Shown here: piece after piece, positions 13,293-25,435 of the stretch
Position numbering within the stretch: the stretch's first letter is position 1
Layout of the letters: each line of letters starts with the position of its first letter
Assembly: GCA_030141605.1 (NCBI GenBank)
Contig: JAQGDQ010000141.1
Coordinates: 174,501 to 238,500, forward strand
Source of the DNA: Tubiluchus corallicola
Lineage: Eukaryota > Priapulida > Priapulimorpha > Priapulimorphida > Tubiluchidae
Length of the DNA: 64,000 nucleotides
Reading direction: 5' to 3'
The notes under the pieces: generated by a model
Database searches by the model: none
Told to the model about the DNA's origin: nothing
What the model saw: only the letters and a program-made list of their open reading frames with translations
Translations under genes and position numbers: made by a program

Positions 13293-14062
13293 TAAATTGT
13301 TTTGACTTATTGTTTAATATGGTGCTCTTTTCTTTTAATTTGTTGTCTAAGAGCATCTGTCTTAGTTTTGCCACTCTAATTTCATTTTGCACTTTTAATG
13401 CCCTGGTGAAAGATTCTCAAAGTCCAAGATTTAGGTGAATAAACAAATTATTTTTTACACACATTGTGTTTTCTTTTTACTTGCTGCTTTACTATAATCT
13501 ATTGACTAATAAGGAACAGTGACACTTTCTCCAGCTTGCAAGAAAGTCTTGTTTATGCTCACATTTCCTTTGCTTTGTTGGCATACTGTGCATTGAGTGC
13601 TTGTTTTGAGACGTCTAATGCCCTAATTGCTTGCACTGATACAATAGCTGCATGAAGCTATGGCTTCAGTCACGTCTACCCCACACAAAACGATTATTCT
13701 GTAATTTGAGTGTCTTCGGATTCCTGACTCCGGACAATCGATGATCATGGACTCCTGCCTATGCAGTGATTGATCGTATCAATCATTTCTCTCATCATTA
13801 TCATCATCATCAGTTACGGTATGCGGCCGCCTTGCTTTAAAGCTTCTTCGAGAAGTTCTTGCTGCGTTATTATTTCCGCACTGTGACTTGGAAAACACAG
13901 TGAGCTTATATCATCGACTTTCGTTTCAAACCCCATTACTGTCACCTAAGTGCACAGCTGAGTGCTTTTCAGCAATACCTTGAGTTTATTATTGTTCTTG
14001 TTACATTTATCACTCGCGTTATGGGATCTATGTGCCAGGGAATCCCTATATACACTGGTATA

Positions 14063-14905
14063 CAGGTTGCCGGACATAAGCGGGGATGTCGGTCCGAATT
14101 TGCCGATTGCCGTATTTTCCGGTACTAAACTAATACAGTAGGGCAGGTGTGTGCAAACTGCGGCCCGCGGGCCACTTGCGTCCTGCCGAGAGATCTTGTG
14201 CGGCCCGCGAAGAGGTTTGTCAACTTAATGAAAGTGCGGCCCACGCGATCCAACTGAAGTCCGTGCCACGATCCCAAAGATAGTGCGGGTAGTTTTTTCC
14301 TCTAGATCGGATGGCATTAACCCTTACAAGACTATTGTCACTTAATGTCACTGTCGGACATGACGAAATATATGTTTTTTTAATATGAATTTTAATAACT
14401 TCTAAAATAGTTTCTTGAGTGTAGTAGTGCAGTGGTAATGATGTGCGCAAATCGGATGCAAAAAATCGTTATTAGGTCCTACTGTACTTGGCTCCTTGAC
14501 CAAACTGCCTGTGGCCCACGGGAATTGCGGGAAAGTTTAATGTGGCCCGGCTAGTCAGATAATTTGCACACCCCTGCAGTAGGGGTTGTGTATTAGACTC
14601 ACGATCATGTAGAATCAATCGCCCTATTTTCTCAGGAACGTCTAGTACGGGCCCCTCCTATGTAATAGTATATAAAAACTGTCGGCAGTTGATTAAAATA
14701 ACTCCGCATAATTGTATCTATATTTTTATACGTAGAGATATATACACGTGGTTACACTGATGTACGTGATGTACACAAAGTGACTGTCCGCCAGCCAGCG
14801 GTCAGCTCGCGAAATAACGCACTGCGTCCGCATTATGCGGCACTTTTAACGGATTAAATTTTGTCTGAAATTTCTGATATCCGTAAAAACGAGGTCCGGC
14901 AAACT
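14063..14905. mobile_element. Older pogo/Tigger-like inverted-repeat element, split by the hAT copy
   Basis: The left end TA-CAGGTTGCCGGACATAAGC and the right end GAGGTCCGGCAAACT-TA are imperfect inverted repeats starting with CAG next to TA, as in Tigger-type elements. Inner parts (GCCGCATAATGCGGACGC on the right arm, reversed) resemble such elements too. Removing the hAT insertion leaves about 400 bases. The ends have decayed, so confidence is moderate. Confidence 0.45.
14144..14576. mobile_element. hAT-superfamily MITE with perfect 8-bp target duplication
   Basis: The ends CAGGTGTGTGCAAAC and, reversed, CAGGGGTGTGCAAAT are flanked by identical CAGTAGGG copies at 14136-14143 and 14577-14584. 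The interior repeats GCGGCCCGCGGGCC and GTGGCCC motifs, a composition far more GC-rich than its surroundings, as in known hAT elements of this kind. No transposase remains. It interrupts an older pogo-like element. Confidence 0.85.
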
Positions 14906-16215
14906 TAGATATGAGTAAATCAGTATGTGGGTTAAAATTGACTGTAGTGAGTAAATTAGCCCCTGTCTTCTGTTTCTGTGTTTCCCTTTAGGCACTGAAC
15001 TAATCAGATGAGCGGCGCTTGTGCTTGAAGTTGAGATAATTTGCTCAGGCCTTGTCCCAAACTTCTTACTAAGCCAATTTCTTAGATTTTCAGCAAAGCA
15101 TGGAACCCAGCTTTGCTTAATGAGTGCCTTGAGGTTTGAGGCAAACGTGATTTGTAGACCAGAGTTTGTGAAGAGGCATAAATAGGATTAATATTGCACG
15201 ATTCTCCTGAAGTTGTGAAAACCCACAGGATTCGACATCATCTGTTTTTTGCTCAGAAGTTGAATTTCTAGCTTTGTAGGAGAGATGGTTTTCTATATTT
15301 GTATAAATATTGGCCTACAGTTGTACATGGTTCTTCTTTTAGGTTTTATCCACTTTTGAATAACATACTTATATTGATTAAGAAACTCTATGAATTGTTT
15401 TGTTTTTGTATACTTCAGATATTATGTCTTCTGATCACGTTTGCCGACCTTTAATTTTCCCAGTTTTAAGTCGCATAATGGCCGCCGGCGCAGAGTTCAC
15501 AGTTGTTTGTGTATTCTGTACGGATTTGCTTTCGCTTAAGTGTTATTTCTAGTTCAAGGTGGAATGTCATAAGAAGTTGCACAGAGTGCGGAAGTTGTTT
15601 TTCTCTCTCCCCGGTTAAAAATAAGACCCGTTCTGCAAGCCGCAAGTATTCCTGTACTGAGTGTTGCTGCAAATATCCGAGAATGTTCCAGAAAACGCTT
15701 TCATACTGGCTAGAGCTTAGACGGCTTTTGTTTATCTTCGTTTGATTGTTATCACTTGGTATTATTTGTAGTACAAATGCATCCTAGTTTTTGCTGGTAA
15801 TGGTTTATAAAGTCCTGGCAGTTAATCCAGAAAAAACACGGCTCCAAGATTAAACTGACAATCAGATGAACGGAATAATTAAACCAATAAATTAATGGAG
15901 AATCTCAGCGTTTGCTAAGCCGTATAGATCTGCAGTTCTGCATTAGATGCATTGACGAAATTATTTTTCAAATTAGCGGTGAGCTGTGCTTAATCACAGT
16001 AATCTTTTCCCTCGCTATTAGTTTTCCTTTTTATGTTATTCCTCTAGTTACAAATTTTAATGTCAAATTCCGAGAAATGTTTGTTACCTCCCAGTCTGTA
16101 ATCGAATTCTATTGGATTTCTCAATACGTGCCAATACAGCATGTGTCACGTAGTGAGTACAGAGCATCCGGATATTATGTAGTTATTGTAACATATACTC
16201 TGGTTCACGTAAGGG

Positions 16216-16630
16216 ACGCTGATTACGAATCCAGATAAAAAAGTGACAGAAAAACGTCACAAAAAAGGCACAGGAAGAAATAGCTCTAACCCTAACTCTT
16301 GCCCTAGCCAAAATTAATTGTGACTTTTTTCCTGTGAATTTATTACACGTCGCATTGATTACATCCACTGAAGTTGCATTACCTAAAAAAGTGAGAAATA
16401 AAAAATAAGGGAACGTTGATTACGAATCCAGATAAAAAAGTCACAGGTAAAAAAGTCTCAGGAAAAAGTCACAGAAAAGGCACTGTAAAAAAGAAAGAAG
16501 ACACAGGAAAAAATAACCCTAACTCTTACCCTAGTCCAAATTAATTTTCACTTTCTTTCTGTGGTTTTTTTCCTGCCTTGATTACATCCACTGAAGTTGC
16601 ATTACCTACACATAAAAGAATGAAAAATAA
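16216..16630. repeat. Repeat family D, two tandem copies with CCCTAA-like core
   Basis: Two units of about 200 bases (16216-16413 and 16414-16630) share GATTACGAATCCAGATAAAA, AAAGTCACAGGAAAAA, a TAACCCTAACTCTT(G/A)CCCTAG core, then GTGACTTTTTTCCTGTG, and ATTACATCCACTGAAGTTGC. The GTGAC/GTCAC arms are inversely complementary, so each unit is roughly palindromic around the CCCTAA-like core. It probably derives from a MITE. A third copy is at 41430. Confidence 0.6.
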
Positions 16631-17108
16631 AAAAACTGCCTATTTTCCCCTACGGGTGCTATACTCAATTACTCATAGCTCTAATGTGCTATTAGTTACA
16701 TCGCCCTGCAGCCCCCCAAAACAAACACTTCGAATCAATAAGTCTCCATAAAAGAAAACCATGTTTACCCATGCACCCATGTGTCAATACCCACTGGGAG
16801 TTGCCACAATGATAATGTGAAGCCAGTCTGTCGGTTATGGTTTCACATACAGTCATGGATCTCCACCATCTGTATTTAGTTTTTCCACACATGCCAGGGC
16901 AGTGTGTAATTGTAACTCACTAGCCTATCTGTCAGATGTCGTGCAGCTATAGATCTCCGCCATCTTGATTTGAAGTTTTTCATGTATAAATGAACTTTTT
17001 AACCAGTAAATTTACTTTCATTATTTCACAAGGATTTTATAGAAAATGTTAGTAACGTAAGTGTGCGTGGCAGGTGTACAATCCCCAGTCGTTTCAATTA
17101 GAAAAGCA

Positions 17109-17612
17109 TTAAAGGAAGACAAGATGATCTTTCATATAACTACCCAATTTTCAAGTCCGATAAAGTGTTTCTGATAATTAAATAATAGATCTAAAAACTT
17201 AATTAACGGCGGGCGAGCCCAAAGATTAATGACATCACAAACTAACTAACATATTTCAACAGCAAGTATATTCCACGAGCGTGAAATTGAAGTACAATGC
17301 TACTGTAAGATATTCAGTGTGAAGTACTAAAGTTAAGCAAATTTTAAGACAAAAATTCAAATTTCAAATTTGCCGCTGTGCTGTTCTTGTGCAATGCGTT
17401 TCCGATATCCAGGCGCTAGTGCCCGTCTAACTAACGAATGGCGAAATGCATGTAACAGCGAAGAACTAGTGGCGCGATCGCCAAATTGTGTTTGTGTGGT
17501 AATAATTCTTTCACGTAAATCATTTTTAAAAAAGTAGTATGTTTCCTTTCAATGTTTTAAAGACTAGATTGTTTTGACCTACAGTTTAAGATTGGGTCCC
17601 GTTCTGCTTTAA
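17109..17612 (-). mobile_element. TTAA MITE family A, copy A3
   Basis: This reverse copy has TTAA at both ends (17109-17112 and 17609-17612). Its ends are AGGAAGACAAGATGA and, reversed, AGCAGAACGGGACCC. It is slightly shorter than the other copies through internal deletion. The stretch GGCGGGCGAGCCC and the inner GCACTAG/CTAGTTC landmarks match A4. Confidence 0.7.
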
Positions 17613-18129
17613 TACTGTAGTGATTGCCTAACAATTATGCTGTATCTTGCTGTGCTAATCCAAACTTTAATATGAATCATTCAAAGTATTTAAAAGTAGT
17701 TGTAATAGTATTAGTAGTATTTATAGCATAGTACTATTAATAAAGAATACATTAGAAAACTATTAACAAAGACAACCGAGACATACAACACTTACCCATG
17801 GATAGCGTTATTATTTTGTAATTATTAACGAAAACGTGTTTTCTTCTTCCTTAAAACTGTCTGAGTCACACTGAGATACTACTGAATAATATAACTAAAC
17901 ATTTTATGGATTGTTACCTTTAACAACTGTTATAGTAAATTGGTTCATTAAGATAAAAAATGTGCTTTTTCAAACGTTTTAACTTAAAATTTGTCAGGTA
18001 ACAAATTAGACAAATAATAATTTTTATTTCATGCCCTCAAAGAAATTTACGTTATACCAATTAGGGTAGTAGAACTAGAACAGTTGCTTTGATTTAAAAA
18101 TTGCTTTGGTTTATGGAAAAATAATGATT

Positions 18130-18610
18130 GGTAGACGACCTTGCAATAACAAAAAATCCAGCAGCAACAACAACGCAGTGCAACAACAATAAAAACAAGC
18201 ATCAACAATAAGAACAACGAGATTGAGGAACAGCAGCAGAGGCAAGAACAACAACAACAACTTCAACAACGGTTGCGGCGATAGCAGCAACAACAAAAAC
18301 AAAAGCATCAACAATCAGAGCAGAAGATTACAGAAGAGCAGCAACAACGACAAAAACAACAACAGCAACAACAACAACAACAACAACATCAGCAACACTG
18401 TTGCAGCGATGACAGCAACAACAAAAACAAAAGTATCGACTTTGAGAGCAAAACAAGATTGAAGAACAGCAACAACAACAACATCAACAGCAGCATCAAC
18501 TACACGGTGGCAGCGATGGCAGCAACAATAAAAACAACAACAGCAGCAACCGCCTTCCCAACGAGAATGGAACAACAACAATTATAACAGCAGCAGCTGC
18601 AGCAATAGTA
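18130..18610. repeat. CAA/CAG-rich trinucleotide block
   Basis: About 480 bases are dominated by AAC, CAA, CAG and GCA triplets, with short interspersions such as GCGATGGCAGC. Open frames on both strands (poly-Asn/Ser on plus, poly-Leu/Val/Cys on minus) follow from the composition and lack start, splice or stop context. Two blocks resemble each other (GCGATAGCAGCAACAACAAAAACAAAAG-like at about 18280 and 18410), so local duplication contributed. Confidence 0.8.
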
Positions 18611-20439
18611 GGTAAAAACAAACGTCCATTCTGCTCAGCTAATGTGCATAAGGGACTATACATGCCCTTAAGTCACGCAATTTTTTCCATAATTGATTTT
18701 CCTTTGTTCAGAGAAACAAAAGTTTTCAGTATTAGCGTGCAAAATGATGAAAACAACTATTGTGCCCTGACGGAACAAATAACTGGCTTATATAATAAAT
18801 TTATAACGATGTGCTCTGATCCCCATTCTTTTAATCCTATTTTAAATAGCATAAAACTTCAGTGAATTGAAAAACTGAAGTACAATATTATATGTATTAT
18901 AAACATATCCTGAAAGTGTAAACACGTTTCAGAACATCAAAATGTAGTAAATTAATGTGATGTAAGGATTTTATACAAGTGCAAATGTGTTGAAATGAAC
19001 TTGATGCAAAAATTTGAAATTCGGCCCAAAATACCCCTTGCGAAGCTGATTGTGGCCTCCCCAGTATGCAACAACATGAAAATTAATTTTGCTGTTGTTA
19101 TAATTTATGATACTTATATTTTTAAGCGCATTTAATTATTTTTAGTTTGTTGAGTAATTTTGTCATGAAATCTAGCTGTTTCTACGATGAAACTTACTTT
19201 AAAATGTTCTTGCAAGCAGCACTTTTATGCTTTTATGTTTTCTCATAAAAAACGTTGTGAACGCACGTGTGTAATTAGACAGTGGAGTTTCGAAAAGTGT
19301 TCATGGATAGTAAAATTGTACTGAAAGTTCGAATACAAGTTGTGGAACAGTATAATAGCAGGGGAAATGTACGAAAACGAAGAAGTTTTTATGTATACGA
19401 GCGAATTTCGGCAATACTAAACTGTATTCATTGCCATATTCTTAGATTTTTTATTATTCTCTGCGTCCTAGAAAGTTTTTCTTAACAGAAGAAGCAGTAT
19501 TCTAGAAAAACTTAACGTTTCTCATTTTCCTCGACAAATTGACATGCACACAATTATATAAATTCGAAATCTATTTCCAGCATGTGGTCTGTATTTGTAA
19601 AAAGCAGACTAATACTACCCTATTAAAGGCTCTTGTTCAAAGCCTTTTAAATAATCCTTTGTCGTAATCATTTTTGTTCTTTGTAAATCCATGATTTTCC
19701 TTTTTTGGCGTCCAGTCAACTAATTTTATTTTACTGTTTTATTTTGTCTATCAGCGGTATGGTTTTGTTTTTCGTTGGAGCAAACTATATGGCTTCGCAG
19801 CTCGCCCATGCGAGCAGCAGTATTTTAAACCTAATCACATTTGACGTCCTTTGGTAGGAAGAGGCTGTTACTCAATTCCACGAAATTTTCCTGTGCTAAT
19901 TTGATCATTAGGACGTTAACTGTGGACCGTCTAAAGCTTTAAATGGGTTTATTCAGCGCTCTCAGCGTGTTTTATTATCACGCTGTAATCCACGCATACT
20001 TTTGCATTCGCGTCTGACTCGATTTATTTCATCCACTGGCATTGCAAAGATGGCTTCACAAATTGTAGTCATTTATTGCCTTTATGGGGCTTTCGTGAGC
20101 CTTGGCTTGGAATAACACATGACTGGCTTCAGAGCAAACCTGAATTAGAACTGACCATGAGAATAGGCCCCCTATCCCACAGGGCCTAAGGCTGTGCCCC
20201 TGCAGTAACGCAGTGCAAGACGAAGAACACGTCGTTACGAATTGACAAAAGCGGTGAGAGAAAAATACAATCTAAATTTAAGTAATGTTCTGGAGTTTCG
20301 TGATTAACCAGCGAAATTCTTAATTTATTTATGTAAGTGACAGTTAAATTAGCTAAAATTTTATCACTAAATTTTTGTCTGATTGTTATTACCTTTCGGG
20401 GCGTTAATATGTTAAAAAATTACTGCCATTGCTGTGTAT

Positions 20440-20592
20440 TTTTGTGCTATATTTTAGCAAAATTTGTAAACTAATATTCGTTTCGTTTGTAATGTTGCAT
20501 GTAGCACGTGTCATTGTTGTAAATGTACGTGTAATCTTATTGGTCTTAATGACAATAAAAATACTACTATTTATTACTACTACTACTACTGT
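20440..20592 (+). mobile_element. Probable LINE 3' tail with TAC microsatellite
   Basis: TCTTATTGGTCTTAATGACA, ATAAAAATACTACTA and then (TAC)n is the usual end of CR1/Rex-like LINE copies (AATGACAATAAAA followed by a short repeat). There is no recognisable coding part upstream; the rest is presumably truncated. Confidence 0.4.
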
Positions 20593-21651
20593 GTGATTAC
20601 GTATGTATGTGTGGATAAAAAACTTTGTGAAATTCTTTGATTGGGTTTTCACTTTTACTAGGCGAAAGAACCTGCTGTGTTTTGGGGAATTTTTACGCGA
20701 ACTTCATGCTTGATGAAGCGTGAAATTAGCTAACTGGCTTCTGTGTTGTTCCTGTATTTTTTCTCCTCTGCTTGCAGACAAGCTTGCAAGTATGAATAAT
20801 AAAGTTTGTCAGCGATACCTAATTGCTACCATTGTTCTTAGTATTGATCCTCACACTTTGATTTAGTGCACGCTTTCAATGCTCGTCAGTCCATCACATG
20901 GTTACCGAGCTCATGTGAATGGTTGAATGTTTTTCTGTCATAGAAGCATTAAAGATTGCAGCTTCTATAGCTTGAATAATAATTTGTACTTTTTATCTGT
21001 ATCATGCATTTTTATAAATATAAACTCAAAGTATTATAAATTTTTGCTCTTTTCATTTTCCATTCATTTTTTATCCCATAATAAAGGGATGTACGTTTTT
21101 TCACTTGTGCAAATTAGCTATTGTGAAGGGAATACGTATGAGTGAAAATAATTTTAAACAAATCTAGGCGGTTCTCACATAATATATTGTCGCAAGTTAG
21201 TGGGCCTCATTTATTATGAATTTTATGAGCAGTGCAAATAGTAGGAGATGTTAATAACGACAGGCTGTCTTCTCGGTAATAATGTCTTCTGGGAGCTCTA
21301 AGGGAAAGCGATGATTGTCAGTAGAACAAGTGGTACAAGCTTAGAGCCCTTGATATATTCTACACTGCGCAATTGATTGGTGATGCAATTAACCTTGCAG
21401 TGACTTTTAGCCGTTTTAGTACGAGGCATGAGAAGGTCGTAAGCCTGGGAAACTCAGAGGAGGACTTCGTGAAGGGGCTCGGAGGAAGATTAGTTGGAAG
21501 AGTGGCAGGGTTAAGATTAGAATAAAAAATACCAAGACCGTCTGATTACGTTTTTGCATTCTTCGGTATAAAAGTATATCAAGTATAAAATCACAGCCAC
21601 ACACACACACACATAGCAGAAACTAGAAGAATCCAGACATAAACACGGCGT

Positions 21652-21680
21652 GTTCACACTAGCGAATCGCAAGTGTGAAC
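21652..21680. other. Perfect 9-bp hairpin GTTCACACT/AGTGTGAAC
   Basis: GTTCACACT and AGTGTGAAC flank an 11-base loop (AGCGAATCGCA). The surroundings (21640-21890) contain related pieces (GCGAGTTAACTCGC, ACTGTCGGAAAGTAAC/ACTGTCGAAAAGTTA), so it may belong to an unrecognised inverted-repeat element. Confidence 0.5.
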
Positions 21681-22081
21681 AGCTTTGCGGGGTTACTGTC
21701 GAAAAGTTATTGTAAACTCTCCGACAATTGCTGCGAGTTGCTCTTGACACTTTTGGCAGTGAGAGAGAGAAGTGAGTGTTAGCTCGCGCTTACTGTCGGA
21801 AAGTAACTTGCAGCAACTTTTGTTTTTTAGTTTGTGCACCTCTGCGAATTGCTTGGCGAGTTAACTCGCTAATCTGGTCTAGCCGTAATGTTCTGCTTGT
21901 GCGCGTGTCATTGATGGTAACCAAATTGTTTTGGTAAAGTGAAAAATTAAAAATTGTAATGAGAACTCTGAGCACCTGGTGCAAATCTTAATACTCTTTA
22001 CAATTTCTTGGTTTTCTAATCTAAACTACTTTTCTTTTTCGACATTTCTAATATTAACGTTTAATATATTGCATTTTTTAT

Positions 22082-22330
22082 TTTGCAAGCAGCTTATATC
22101 CCATATAATCGGTAATGGCACCATATAAACAATACATGCCTACAGACTTTACGTGAGTTACTTTAATCATACCATCGGTTTTGTAAGCATCGTATCACAT
22201 GTAAAAACGGTAATGGCACCATAGGTAAACAATAAATACTTTTCGTGAAATAATTTAATCATACGAACGCTAATAAATTATTTCACTTTAATAACTTTTT
22301 GCAAGCAGTTTATCGAGCATTGAGTGTATT
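22082..22330. repeat. Diverged tandem duplication with CGGTAATGGCACCATA
   Basis: CGGTAATGGCACCATA plus AAACAATA and a TTTAATCATAC segment recur at about 22110 and 22208. TTTTGCAAGCAG(C/T)TTAT recurs at about 22081 and 22299. There are two units of about 100-120 bases, and their origin is unknown. Confidence 0.5.
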
Positions 22331-22559
22331 GACTTTATAAATAAACAACATGCACTGAAATAACGTGGAAGCGCTACTTAACAGGTCTCTCCAGTTTACA
22401 AATCCAGTCGTTTAAAATGTCCATTTAGCTTCGCATTAAGGTGAATTTATTAATCGAAGTTTTACTTATTTAACGCTTACATTCTTGGACTCATGTGAAT
22501 AGCACTACGTCAAAGGTGTTTTACACAAATTTCATAGCAAAACAAATCACATTTACAAG

Positions 22560-22910
22560 CAGGCCCGGATTATCGTATAGCTTAATATAGGCTGCAGCCT
22601 AGGGCCTCTGAAGTTTAGGACCCTTCCGGCTTTGCTAACATTTGGTAAAAAAAAATCTGTTTTTCCCTGCGCTTGTGTTGAAACATGTGCTAATTCGGCT
22701 TACAATAAGTAGTAAAATAGCGGTGTTTTTTGAAGAATATGTTTATTGACAAACAAACGATAGCTATTCTAGTTTATTTAAAGAATTTAAAATAAGTTTA
22801 CTTCAAGCTAAAATAAATCACGAAGAAAAATATTCAATCCAAGACTGATGCAGGCCAGTTAGACGGTGGCTCCGTCTGATGGGGCCCCAAAATTTGATAA
22901 TCCGGTCCTG
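22560..22910. mobile_element. hAT-superfamily MITE
   Basis: The terminal repeats CAGGCCCGGATTATC and, reversed, CAGGACCGGATTATC are flanked by TTTACAAG (22552-22559) and TTTACATG (22911-22918), an 8-base duplication with one mismatch. The inner ends carry GCCTAGGGCC and GGGGCCCC. There is no coding capacity. Confidence 0.8.
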
Positions 22911-23865
22911 TTTACATGGCACGCGAATCGGAAAATGCAGCGAAAATCGTAGCGCTGAACGAGATAGCCTAGGGAATTTCTTTTCTACAAGATTGTCTAT
23001 AAATCTTTCCTGTTTTGCACTGCCTGGCAGTGTTGTGTTTTGAAGCCTAGGAGACGTTAAGCGGTAATTATTGGATAGTTTTTCAAGATTGTTGGCGCGC
23101 GCACTGAGTGATTTTTTTACTGCTGACGGACGAATGTAGGTCACGAACGTTAAAAAAATAAAAATCGATGTTACCATGGCGCAAGGAAGCCATTTCGGTT
23201 CAATTTTTATTCAGTTAATAGAGCTCTTTGTTGTGCACAGCTGGTGTGCCATGCAGTGTTTGTCATGATATTCTAAAGCTTCAAAGATTTGGTGGCTTCT
23301 TTGTTTAGCATTTCGCAGATTGCATGCAGAACTTGACAAATGAAACTGAAAATTTATGCAGAAGCCTTTGAGGGCAGAGGTGTTTCTAACGACTCTGCGA
23401 TGTTTTTGTTCTTTAAATACTATAAACCGGCGATTTATTTGCTTATTTAAATAGGTAAATTCTTTTTAGTCGTTTGGTTTCCTATGTTAAATTGCATTTT
23501 TTGGAGCGTGTCATTTTGACCATCTTCTGATATTTTATTGTGACGAGCAATCAGAAATGAAAAGCAGTATGAGAAACTGTGAGAAAAACTAAATGTATGC
23601 CACCTTTACAGTCGTACAGAGTACTACAGGCGCAAAATATCTCGCTGTTCAGTACAAAATAAAATAATAAATTAGATGGCAGTTAGCACAAGCTATTAGC
23701 CATCAATTTCTTTTCAGTTTTTCGAATCCAGACTCGCACCTCTCGCAGTTCATTTCCGACGTGTCATTGTTTCCATAACGAGCTAATTATTTTCTATTAG
23801 AACCTAGTGATTCGCGTGTTACTAAGTGAGAGTTGTCACATGCTCTTCTGCTGCTGCTGCTTTTG

Positions 23866-24262
23866 CCACTGTTGACGCTGCTACTGCGTGTTATCTTTTT
23901 ACTTTTCCGAAAATTAAAGATGAAAGAGGGTTATTTTAGGACTTGTTTGTTAGAGCTTATAATGTTGTTCTTTAAAGGACAAGAAAACAGATTGTTTTTG
24001 TAAAGCTAAAATAAAAGTCTGCATACTGGTTTTCTGCACACAGAGCTAGCAGTAACGCTGCTGCTACTGCGTGTTGTCTTTTTTAAATTTCCGAAGGTTA
24101 AAGGAGAAAGAGGGTTATTTTAGGAATTGTTCTTTAAAGGACATGAAAACAGATTGTTTTTGTAAAGCTAAAATAAAAGTCTGCAAACAGATTGTTTTTG
24201 TAAAGCTAAAGTAAAAGCCTGCATACTGGTTTTCTGCACACAGCTAGCAGTAACGATGTGTA
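23866..24262. repeat. Local tandem duplication built from family-B-like TTAA ends
   Basis: A unit of about 180-190 bases is present twice: CTGCTACTGCGTGTT, then TTAAAG(G/A)..GAAAGAGGGTTATTTTAGGA, then CTTTAAAGGACAAGAAAACAG, then GTCTGCATACTGGTTTTCTGC. A shorter piece (AAACAGATTGTTTTTGTAAAGC) occurs a third time. The AGGACAAGAAAAC and GAGAAAGAGGGTTATTTT blocks are the two ends of family B brought close together, and the right flank (GTAAACACCCGCGCTGAC, GTAGCCATTTT) is family-B interior. Confidence 0.5.
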
Positions 24263-24627
24263 AAACTTGTAAGTTTAAACACCCGCGCTGACAGATAAAC
24301 GTAGCCATTTTAACTGTTAGTAGGTTGAGTAGAAAGCTGAAGCAAGTTCAGTTTACATAAATTTCGAAAAAAACGTTAGAACGTTAGTAGATTAGTTTAT
24401 CTTGTCAGTAACATTACATTGCTAGTTACGTTTTTGGGGGCAGAAAGTTTTTTTGGGACTTAGAACTTCCCTCTTCTTCCTTTTTTTAAGTTTTCAATTT
24501 TTATAACTCATTTGCTCTACAGTCTACATCTGGTTAAGACTAACCAATATCTTTTCTATTACTGATTTTCTTTTCAATTACGATGTTCACTTATGATTAA
24601 AGTTATTATACGTGTGTATTTTATTTT

Positions 24628-24650
24628 TTATATATATATATATATTTTTT
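24628..24650. repeat. AT microsatellite
   Basis: A short TATATA run sits inside a T-rich stretch. Confidence 0.7.
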
Positions 24651-25435
24651 TGTTCTTCGTGTTAATTCTAAAGCTTATTCACTACGGGGTATGACAATTA
24701 AACTGCTCACTTATAATTTAAACCGTCTTTTAAAGTATCTTGGGATGCAGTGTTTATCGTTGAAATCTTTACTTCAAAGGTTTGATAATTGCATGGCCGA
24801 TGCTTTCATTTCCAAGCCTTGATTACGCGAGGAGCTGTTTGTACTTTGTGGCTCTGCTTAAGCTCGACTTGTTGATCGGATCGCATGAGCGTTGCTTTTG
24901 TAGTGTTTCTTGTTGCTAATTGCGTTACTGAAATCTCACGAAGTTATTAAAAGTTGTGGAAGCCACTGGTTAATATGAGATGCGATTCCTGGCTACCCAC
25001 AGATGGGTGGCTTAAGATCTTTAATCTTCTTCATAAATATGGGCATGGCTTGGTTTACAGCTGCGAAGATCAAGAGATTTCTATATATAGTGTAACGGTT
25101 TAGGTTTTTTAAGTTGTTGTGACCTCAGTGTCATCTTTGTAATTGATATGACTGCTGTCTCTATCTAATTGTAATAAAAAACATTCTAGATATGTAGACG
25201 TTCAAAAAATGTAAAATGGCTTCAAAAGCATTTAAAATCCACGGCGAAAAATAACACTCGCACACCCGCATTAGAAATACAGGTGTCTGACAAGTCTATT
25301 TACAGTTTCAGAAATTTATTGCAAGTTTAGCGTCAGCGACAAACATTCCGTACACCATAACGACCTTGAATAACTTTTCAAAATTGTACATATAAACATA
25401 CTTGTAAGCACGCTGTACATACACACTTAACCATA

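Larger units (their letters stand above)
12300..13338 (-). mobile_element. TTAA MITE family A, copy A2, split by a pogo-like insertion
   Basis: This is a reverse copy of family A. TTAA lies at 12300-12303 and 13335-13338. The pogo-like element 12867-13292 interrupts it at a TA in the family sequence (CTTTCAATACCTTATAGGGTA, resuming AATTGTTTTGACTTATTG). Without the insertion it is about 610 bases, the same as the other full-length copies. Confidence 0.7.
14910..22080. other. No gene seen outside the listed repeats
   Basis: Apart from family D, MITE A3, the CAA block and the LINE tail, the sequence is AT-rich with chance frames of at most about 110 codons. The frame 15912-16238 shows no splice or start context and no recognisable domain. 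Confidence 0.45.

Noticed and set aside
18111-18581. Poly-Asn/Ser or poly-Leu frames that might suggest a polyglutamine-type protein
   Set aside because: Both strands are open because of CAA/CAG triplets. There is no ATG in context, no splice sites and no non-repetitive flanking coding.
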